A DNA stretch of 64,000 nucleotides from Cyrtodaria siliqua (lineage: Eukaryota > Mollusca > Bivalvia > Adapedonta > Hiatellidae): positions 310,001 to 374,000 of the forward strand of contig JAWPHD010000235.1 of NCBI GenBank assembly GCA_037043455.1, read 5' to 3'. The notes beneath the pieces are model-generated. The model had not been told where the DNA came from. It did not search any database and saw nothing but the letters and a program-made list of their open reading frames with translations. Positions 57,301 through 64,000 of this stretch are shown here, one piece after another. The translations under genes were made by a program, and so were the position numbers. The number at the start of each line of letters is the position of its first letter. Position 1 is the first letter of the stretch.

Positions 57301-57833
57301 TCTTTTTTTGTCTGCGCATTCTTCATTAAACCATGGATTACAATCTTTAATATCACTTTCATATATATTTTGTCTATGCGTTGCCTTCTTTTTAAATAAT
57401 GGATCTGCAATTTTATCAAGTATATTGCATAATTGTTGGACCGTATTTTCAATATCATTGTTACATTCTATATCATCTATGTCGCTTTTTAAAACATTCA
57501 ATTCTGTTTTAATATTTTCTGAATTTAACGCACACAAAAAAAAATCCGTTAAATCATTATTCCATACATATTTACTATCGATATAGTTACAGTTCTCTAT
57601 ATTTTCATCATTTGTGTCTATATTAATAACTATATTGTCAGTAGCATTTTCTAATATAAAATCAATAGTACAATGATCTGACAATATATTTGGTTCATCG
57701 ACATTAAAATAAGAAATATAATCAAATATAGATAAATATATTCAAGCAGGTTTCAAGTTAAAATGATACTGGATTTATAAATGGAGACACTAATGCCTGA
57801 TAAACACTTCAAGATTGCCATGTGTCCCTTTAA
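54382..57833. mobile_element. TTAA-flanked MITE, copy M2, containing LINE C
   Basis: Left end TTAAAGAGACACACAGCAAT with CCCGTTAGTTTTTCTACATA matches the reverse complement of the right part of M1. The right end, CAAGATTGCCATGTGTCCCT-TTAA with AAAATGATACTGGAT, matches the left part of M1. The two arms total about 300 bp, the normal MITE length; the rest (54595-57722) is an inserted LINE. Confidence 0.8.
54595..57722 (-). pseudogene. LINE ORF2 copy C, nearly full length but broken
   Basis: Minus strand. It starts with the end of an endonuclease/exonuclease/phosphatase domain (NILSDHCTIDFIL, containing the catalytic SDH), then a linker (NPWFNEECADKKRCFN) and the RT domain: LKNGKSRGPDKLINDF, EAQAGFRF, motif A FVDFSKAFDYVVRENLW (56500-56550), and motif C LLYADDIVIF (about 56170). 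The C-terminal region follows (YGELGRKNLVTQRYSNIVKY) with a knuckle KCTKCGKLEDKYHFV (about 55180). Stops and frameshifts separate these blocks, and motif B is disturbed near 56300. The 3' end, near 54600, reads CTGAATAAACGATAGATAAC. The 5' part of the endonuclease is missing. Diverged from copies A and B, so a separate subfamily. Confidence 0.8.
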
Positions 57834-58079
57834 CGAAAAAAATAGTGTTGAACTTTTTCATCGCCCATTATCTTTAGTAAACGGAGTCAAATCAATAAGT
57901 AAATTTGATATAATTTGATATAATTTTGCTTCTAATTCAAGTCACAAATAATTATGAAGAATCGATACCGTAAACATGTACGCTGCGTTGTTCAGCAAGA
58001 AGTTTTAGGATTGCTGCCAGTGGTTTCCTGAGGTCCGTTAATGAGAACAACCTTCTCATGTAACTTGTAAATAAATGCA

Positions 58080-58584
58080 AGCACTCGGCACAGTGTAACA
58101 GTACACGCGTTAAAGGGACTCACGGCACTCGGCACAGTGTAACAGTACACGCGTTAAAGGGACACACGGCACTCGGCACAGTGTAACAGTACACGCGTTA
58201 AAGGGACACACGGCACTCGGCACGCGCGTTAAAGGGACACACGGCACTCGGCACAGTGTAACGGTACACGCGTTAAAGGGACACACGGCACTCGGCACAG
58301 TGTAACGGTACACGCGTTAAAGGGACACACGGCACTCGGCACAGTGTAACGGTACACGCGTTCAAGGGACACACTGCACTAGGCACAGTGTAACGGTACA
58401 CGCGTTAAAGGGACATACGGCACTCGGCACAGTGTAACAGTACACGCGTTAAAGGGACACACGGCACTCGGCACAGTGTAACAGTACACGCGTTAAAGGG
58501 ACACACGGCACTCGGCACAGTATAACAGTACACGCGTTAAAGGGACACACGGCACTCGGCACAGTGTAACGGTACACGCGTTAC
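58080..58584. repeat. 44-45-bp satellite built from a MITE terminus, about 11 units
   Basis: Unit GGCACTCGGCACAGTGTAAC, AGTACACGCGTTAAAGGGAC, ACAC. Each unit contains CGCGTTAAAGGGACACACGGC, the TTAA border and first bases of MITE M3 together with its left flank. The array is cut at 58584 by a LINE, and the flank sequence (GTAACAGTACACGCGTTAAAGG) resumes at 61439 leading into M3. Confidence 0.93.
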
Positions 58585-58686
58585 TGGTTCCCCCCTTTTA
58601 CTGATACTATACGGAGTGTTGCTGATCCTTTATTTACAAAACGCACTTATTCTGAAAATAAACCTTGTTTTGATACTGAGTTTCGT

Positions 58687-61029
58687 ATGAAAAATGCAGA
58701 CTGGTTTGATCAAGACTGTGTGAATGCTCGAAATACGTATTTAGATGCCTTAAACCTGTTTAATTGTTATAAAACTGATGCAAATAGAATAGATTTATGT
58801 GAACGTAAATTATTGTATAAGAATATAATTTGTAAGAAGAAAAATACATTTTATAAACGTAAAATGTCCGAAATAGAGAGCCTTAAGAAAAGTAAACCAC
58901 GAGATTTTTGGAAGTATTTCAAGAGCTCAAATAAGTCTGTTGCTAATAAGATAGCATTAGATACTTTTCGTGAATATTTTGAAAAGCTTGGCAGTGATGT
59001 ATTTAACTGTACAAATGAAGACGCGGAATTTTTTTGTGAAAATAATGATTTTGATAATCCTAATGGGTCCTTCCCAGAACTTGACCAGCCCATCACGATT
59101 GATGAAATTTTAAATGCTGTAAAATCTTTAAAAAGAGGGAAGGCTTTTGGTAGTGATTGTTTACTGAATGAATATTTTATTGAAAGCATAGACATATTAT
59201 CGGCTCATTTATGCGATATATTCAACTGCATTTTGAATTCGGGTTTTTACCCAGATAAATGGATGGAAGGGATTATAATTCCTTTACACAAAAAAGGTGA
59301 TGTAAATGATGTAAATAATTATAGAGGCATTACGCTAGTTAGTTGTTTCTCAAAGGTTTTTACTACTGTACTCAATAGGCGACTTGAAAACTTTTGTAAT
59401 GAGCATAACATAATTTCGGATGCTCAGTTCGGATTTCGGAAAGGAAAATCCACTGTTGATGCGATTTTTATACTTATGTCATTAGTCCAAAAATACTTGA
59501 ATGAAAACAAACGATTGTATGTTATTTTTGTCGATTTGATGAAATGTTTTGATTCTATTTATAGAAATGCATTATGGCTTAAGATGTATAGATGTGGTAT
59601 TAATGGCAAATTACTTAGAATTATACGCAATATGTACCAAAAAGTCAAATCATGTGTCAAATCCTGTGCTAATTATACTGATTATTTTAATTATGCTGTT
59701 GGCTTACGTCAAGGGGAGGTAATGTCCCCTCTTTTGTTTTCTCTTTTTGTTGAAGATTTGGAGTTATATTTGCAAAATAATATAGATTCAGGTTTGCAAT
59801 TAGATGATATAGTACTAATGTTATTGCTATTTGCGGATGACATGGCCATTGTAGGAAAAACACCTGCTGAAATACAAGTACATTTAGATACATTAAATAA
59901 TTATTGCGATTCGTGGGGACTTAAAGTAAATATTGCCAAAACTAAAATTATGGTTTTTCGTAAACGTGGCGGGTTATTAGCCAGTGAGCATTGGACCTAC
60001 AATGGAGACGTTATCAACGTAGTGAATGATTTTAACTATTTAGGGAATATTTTCAATTATACTGGAAATTTCGCTCTTAATCAGGAGCATTTAGTTGGTA
60101 AAGCTCTTAAGGCAATGAATGTTTTATTATGTAAATGTAAAGTATATGATTTGAGTCCTAAAACTTTATGTCAGTTGTTCAATGCCTTTGTTGTGTCTGT
60201 TCTTAGTTATGCATGTGAGATTTGGGGCAATACTAAATCTAAAGAAATTGAAAGAATTCATTTAAAATTTTGCAAAAGGTTATTAAAGGTACTACCTAAT
60301 ACATGCAATGCAGCTGTGTATGGTGAACTTGGAAGATATCCCCTATATGTTAATAGATATATAAGAATTATGAAATATTGGTTGAAAGTAATAAATACTG
60401 ACAATATCATTCTAAAGACTGTGTATGGACACGCTTTACAGGACTGTAATAGCGGAAAAACGAACTGGGTTAGCAGTGTTAAGAAATTACTAGATGATTA
60501 CGGTTTTTCTTATGTATTCGATAATGCGTCTTATATAAACAGTGACGTTTTTTTGTATGACTTTAGAATTAGAGTTTTAGATGCCTTTAAACAAAATTGG
60601 TGTGGTACCTTAAACAACAGTTCTGTGTTAACATTGTACAAAGATATTAAAACTAGTTTGGAATATGAAACATATTTAGATATTTTGCCAAGAAGTTTAC
60701 GTCTATATTTTACTAGACTTAGACTATCTGTGCATCCACTCAGAATACAGACTGGTAGATATGCCAGCAATAGAACACTTCGTGAAGAAAGATATTGCCT
60801 AATTTGTAATAGTTTAGATATAGAAGATGAATTTCATTTTGTATGTATTTGTCCTTGTTATATTGATATTAGAAAGAAATACTTAAAACGTTGTTATTAC
60901 AAACGTCCTTCTGTTTTCAAATATTTGGAGTTACTGAAATCACATGACAAGATAGAAATAATAAAACTTTCGTTATATGTTAAAGAATCAATTATATTAA
61001 GAAACGCATTATTAACTATTGAAAGGTAG
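58687..61029 (+). CDS. LINE ORF2 protein, reverse transcriptase (5'-truncated, frame intact)
   Basis: 780 codons from the first ATG; the frame is also open for about 34 codons upstream, so the true protein began earlier and this Met is internal. Linker at 1-100 (NADWFDQDCVNARNTYLDAL); RT domain about 140-480: RGKAFGSDCLLNEYF, IIPLHKKGDVNDVNNYRGIT, SDAQFGFRKGKSTVDAIF, motif A FVDLMKCFDS (about 280-289), motif B LRQGEVMSPLLFSLF (about 340-354) and catalytic FADD in LLLFADDMAIVG (about 381-384), then KIMVFRKRGG and YTGNFALNQEHLVGKA. The C-terminus has a knuckle YCLICNSLDIEDEFHFVCIC (about 703-722). The RT copies LINE RNA at the nicked target. The N-terminal endonuclease is missing, so it could act only with help from another copy. 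TAG stop at 61027-61029. Confidence 0.9.
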   Translation: MKNADWFDQDCVNARNTYLDALNLFNCYKTDANRIDLCERKLLYKNIICKKKNTFYKRKMSEIESLKKSKPRDFWKYFKSSNKSVANKIALDTFREYFEKLGSDVFNCTNEDAEFFCENNDFDNPNGSFPELDQPITIDEILNAVKSLKRGKAFGSDCLLNEYFIESIDILSAHLCDIFNCILNSGFYPDKWMEGIIIPLHKKGDVNDVNNYRGITLVSCFSKVFTTVLNRRLENFCNEHNIISDAQFGFRKGKSTVDAIFILMSLVQKYLNENKRLYVIFVDLMKCFDSIYRNALWLKMYRCGINGKLLRIIRNMYQKVKSCVKSCANYTDYFNYAVGLRQGEVMSPLLFSLFVEDLELYLQNNIDSGLQLDDIVLMLLLFADDMAIVGKTPAEIQVHLDTLNNYCDSWGLKVNIAKTKIMVFRKRGGLLASEHWTYNGDVINVVNDFNYLGNIFNYTGNFALNQEHLVGKALKAMNVLLCKCKVYDLSPKTLCQLFNAFVVSVLSYACEIWGNTKSKEIERIHLKFCKRLLKVLPNTCNAAVYGELGRYPLYVNRYIRIMKYWLKVINTDNIILKTVYGHALQDCNSGKTNWVSSVKKLLDDYGFSYVFDNASYINSDVFLYDFRIRVLDAFKQNWCGTLNNSSVLTLYKDIKTSLEYETYLDILPRSLRLYFTRLRLSVHPLRIQTGRYASNRTLREERYCLICNSLDIEDEFHFVCICPCYIDIRKKYLKRCYYKRPSVFKYLELLKSHDKIEIIKLSLYVKESIILRNALLTIER

Positions 61030-61318
61030 TTACTTAGTTCAACCTCCTACTCTTATTTACTATACTTCATAATAATAATAATAATAATGAAATGATAAAT
61101 TATACCATTTGTATATATTTCACCATTGAAATCACATGACAAAAAATAATAAAACTTCTGTTATATGTTAAAGAATCAATTGTATTAAGAAACGCTTTAT
61201 TAACTATTGAAAGGTAGTTACTTAGTTCAACCTCCTACTCTTATTTACTATACTACATAATAATAATAATAACAATAATAATGAAATGATTAATTATACC
61301 ATTTGTATATATTTCATC
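60945..61318 (+). repeat. About 180-bp tandem duplication at the LINE 3' end
   Basis: The last about 28 codons of ORF2 plus downstream sequence (AAATCACATGACAAGATAGA, CATTATTAACTATTGAAAGG, TTCAACCTCCTACTCTTATT, and an AAT-repeat) are repeated once from about 61127. The second copy is outside the ORF. Confidence 0.9.
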
Positions 61319-61474
61319 ATTTACTTGTATATATACGTTGACATCATATATGCTAATATGTATGTATTGTAGACGATGTACTTTGTACAAGTCTGAATAA
61401 AAAGTCTGTCTGTCTGTCTGTCTGTCTGTCTGTTAAAGGTAACAGTACACGCGTTAAAGGTAACAGTACACGCG

Positions 61475-61769
61475 TTAAAGGGACACACGGCAATCTTGAA
61501 GCTTGTATCAAACATTAAAATTAGCACTGCGATTTATTAATCCAGTTGCATTTTGACTTTAAACCTTCTTCAATATAATTAAATATTTGTTTGCCATTTT
61601 TCAATTTTCTTTTCTATCAACTGTTTATATATAGTATTGGTGCAATAACATAAATAGATAGTTATATGTAAACATTGAATTGAACTACTATAATAATTAA
61701 TATTAATGATTGCAACATGCAAGTTATGTATAAAAACTATAATAACAAGACTGCCAAGTGTCCCTTTAA
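61475..61769. mobile_element. TTAA-flanked MITE, copy M3
   Basis: TTAA-AGGGACACACGGCAATCTTG at the left and CAAGACTGCCAAGTGTCCCT-TTAA at the right, 295 bp overall, no ORF. The interior (AGTATTGGTGCAATAACATA, TTAATATTAATGATTGCAAC) matches M1. Its left end and flank are the source of the satellite unit at 58080-58584. Confidence 0.88.
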
Positions 61770-62089
61770 TGTTTATACTTTTCAACGCCGTGAAGACAAC
61801 CCTGCAGTAAGGCCTTAAACTAATTTTATTTCAAAACAATATATTGTATGGTTCATTTTAAACAGGGATTTTATATTATATAATATAAATCTCTGTTTTA
61901 AACAATGAATGAAGAGAACGCGTTGAACGGTAGTGTGAACAAGGCAATATTAATGTAAACATCTGATCAGATACTTACCCGTGTTTTCTTTCTTCAGCAA
62001 ATGCATGTTTGGCCTTGCCTCGTAACTAGCTCTATAATGAGCAAGTCACGTGAACTTTATTGAGCAAGTCACTCTTACTCTCATTGCTT
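61770..62089. other. No feature seen
   Basis: Unique sequence between MITE M3 and the terminal satellite. A short palindrome, TTTATATTATATAATATAAA, lies near 61870. Confidence 0.5.
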
Positions 62090-64000
62090 TTTCCGCAGGG
62101 AGGGATTCGACGCACTGCATGCTATCCATCCGTAGTGAAGGACTTAAGGCTATCCGCCCGTAGGGAGGAATTCTACGCACTGGACGCTATCTTACCGTAG
62201 GGAGAGATTCTACGCATTGGTGGCTATCCATTTGCAGGGAGGGGTTCAAGGCACTGAAGGCTATCCTACCGTAAGGAGGGACTTAATAATATCCATCTGT
62301 AAAGAGTGATTCTACGCACTGGATATCCTACCACGCGTAGAAATGGATTCTACGCACTGGAGGCTGTCCTGACGCAGGGAGAGATTCTTCGCACTTGAGG
62401 CTATCCTGACGCAGGGAGAGATTCTACGCACTGGAGGCTGTCCTGACGCAGGGAGAGATTCTTCGCACTTGAGGCTACCCTGACGCAGGGAGAGATTCTA
62501 CGCACTGGAGGCTATCCTGACGCAGTGAGAAATTCTTCGCACTTGAGGCTATCCTACCGAAGGGAGAGATTCTGCGCACTGAATGCTATCCATGCATATA
62601 GGGAGGGAGTCTGCGCAATGGAGGTTATACTACCGTAGTGAGGGATTCTATACGCACCGGGGGTTATCCTATCGTATCGTAGTGAGGAATTCTATACGCA
62701 CCGGGGGTGGGTTGGGGTGGGGTATCCTACCGTAGTGAGGGATTCTATACGAACTTGGGCGTATCCTACCGTAGTGAGGGATTCTATATGCACCGGGGGT
62801 TATCCTATCGTAGTGAGGGATTCTATACGCACCGGGGGTTATCCTATCGTAGTGAGGGATTCTATACGAACTTGGGCGTATCCTACCGTAGTGAGGGATT
62901 CTATACGCACCGGGGGTTATCCTATCGTAGTGAGGGATTCTATACGCACCGGGGGTTATCCTATCGTAGTGAGGGATTCTATACGAACTTGGGCGTATCC
63001 TACCGTAGTGAGGGATTATATACGCACCGGTGGTTATCCTATCGTAGTGAGGGATTCTATACGCACCGGGGGTTATCCTATCGTAGTGAGGGATTCTATA
63101 CGCAACGGGGGTTATCCTATCGTAGTGAGGGATTCTATACGCACCGGGGGTTATCCTATCGTAGTGAGGGATTCTATACGAACTTGGGCGTATCCTACCG
63201 TAGTGAGGGATTCTATACGCACCGGGGGTTATCCTATCGTAGTGAGGGATTCTATACGAACCGGGGGTTATCCTATCGTATCGTAGTGAGGAATTCTATA
63301 CGCACTGGGGTGGGTTGGGGTGGGGTATCATACCGTAGTGAGGGATTCTATACGAACTTGGGCGTATCCTACCGTAGTGAGGGATTCTATACGCACCGGG
63401 GGTTATCCTATCGTAGTGAGGGATTCTATACGCACCGGGGGTTATCCTATCGTAGTGAGGGATTCTATACGAACTTGGGCGTATCCTACCGTAGTGAGGG
63501 ATTCTATACGCAACGGGGGTTATCCTATCGTAGTGAGGGATTCTATACGCACCGGGGGTTATCCTATCGTATCGTAGTGAGGAATTATATACGCACTGGG
63601 GTGGGTTGGGGTGGGGTATCATACCGTAGTGAGGGATTCTATACGAATTTGGGCGTATCCTACCGTAGTGAGGGATTCTATACGCAACGGGGGTTATCCT
63701 ATCGTAGTGAGGGGTTCTATACGCACTGGGGGTTATCCTATCGTAGTGAGGGATTCTATACGAACTTGGGCGTATCCTACCGTAGTGAGGGATTCTATAC
63801 GCACCGGGGGTTACCCTATCGTAGTGAGGGATTCTATACGCACCGGGGGTTATCCTATCGTAGTGAGGGATTCTATACGCACCGGGGGTTATCCTATCGT
63901 AGTGAGGGATTCTATACGAACTTGGGCGTATCCTACCGTAGTGAGGGATTCTATACGCACCGGGGGTTATCCTATCGTAGTGAGGGATTCTATACGCAAC
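62090..64000. repeat. 39-bp satellite with 117-bp higher-order period, runs off window
   Basis: The left edge (62090-62640) has diverged 37-40-bp units (GACGCAGGGAGAGATTCTAC). From about 62720 units are uniform: type A (GAACTTGGGCGTATCCTACC, GTAGTGAGGGATTCTATAC) and type B (GCACCGGGGGTTATCCTATC, same end), mostly ordered A-B-B, a 117-bp repeat. A G-rich variant (GGGGTGGGTTGGGGTGGGG) recurs at about 62705, 63307 and 63598, marking a larger block of roughly 300-600 bp. Unit length divisible by three leaves long frames open (PTVVRDSIRT repeats). The array continues past the window end. Confidence 0.95.

Larger units (their letters stand above)
54207..58060 (-). repeat. Dispersed repeat R, copy 3, split by a nested MITE and LINE
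   Basis: On the minus strand, 58060-57835 matches the first half of copies 1 and 2 (CCTCAGGAAACCACTGGCAG, GATAATGGGCGATGAAAAAG) and 54380-54207 matches the second half (CAGCATTACAACACTTTACG). Between the halves lies the TTAA-flanked MITE M2. Confidence 0.75.
58584..61438 (+). mobile_element. 5'-truncated LINE, copy A, with CTGT-repeat tail
   Basis: Inserted in the satellite: left junction after CGCGTTAC near 58583 and right end after TACAAGTCTGAATAAAAAGT and a (CTGT)n tail of seven units. ORF2 reads open from the left junction. A direct duplication of about 180 bp lies at the 3' end. Endonuclease and ORF1 are absent. The intact frame and the short distance to identical satellite on both sides suggest a young insertion. 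Confidence 0.85.

Noticed and set aside
62717..63577. 189-codon and other ORFs with PTVVRDSIRT repeats
   Set aside because: Direct consequence of a 39-bp satellite unit; interrupted whenever the G-rich variant appears.

Overview
This is an AT-rich, repeat-dominated animal nuclear genome segment. It has one intron-containing receptor gene with clean GT/AG junctions, LINE, Polinton-like and terminal-inverted-repeat (TIR) elements, and several kilobase-scale tandem arrays. There are no bacterial operons, rRNA genes or convincing tRNA genes. The repeat families look like those I associate with marine molluscs, most likely a bivalve; that placement is inference.

The only host gene I can support is a class A (rhodopsin-like) GPCR on the minus strand in three exons: 22081-22276 (N-terminus, TM1, start of TM2), 15908-16138 (TM2-TM3) and 12022-13397 (TM4-TM7). 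Both introns are phase 1. The splice phases agree exactly and give a 600-residue protein. The conserved TM2 aspartate is rebuilt across the first junction, and the last 11 residues plus the stop codon lie inside a 41-bp satellite.

Layout. 0-1.5 kb: decayed reverse-transcriptase element (minus), with 3' fragments of the same family near 19.5, 24, and 31 kb. 2.1-6 kb: Polinton/Maverick-like remnant whose integrase chromodomain motif has expanded into an array of about 85 24-bp units. 6.3-12 kb: 97-bp tandem repeat, a TIR element with a 6-bp target-site duplication (TSD), a 33-bp array and the 41-bp satellite. 12-22.3 kb: GPCR, its introns loaded with TIR elements, a LINE tail, a 33-36-bp array and 160-165-bp tandem repeats. 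22.3-50 kb: mostly intergenic, with many dispersed TIR elements, hairpins and tandem repeats, including a 275-bp repeat with two conserved hairpins.

50-61.5 kb: a LINE cluster with an ORF1 fragment, two broken copies, one nearly full-length broken copy nested in a TTAA-flanked MITE that is itself nested in an older repeat, and one 5'-truncated copy with an uninterrupted 780-codon reverse-transcriptase ORF. The last copy interrupts a 44-45-bp satellite whose unit contains the end of the same MITE. 62-64 kb: a 39-bp satellite with a 117-bp higher-order period running off the window.

The genes do not form a pathway. The interest lies in how mobile elements seed satellites, nest in one another and supply coding sequence to a receptor. 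Coordinates of dispersed repeats are by eye and approximate to about 10-30 bp; GPCR exon borders, TTAA/TSD borders and the LINE ORF are exact to my reading.
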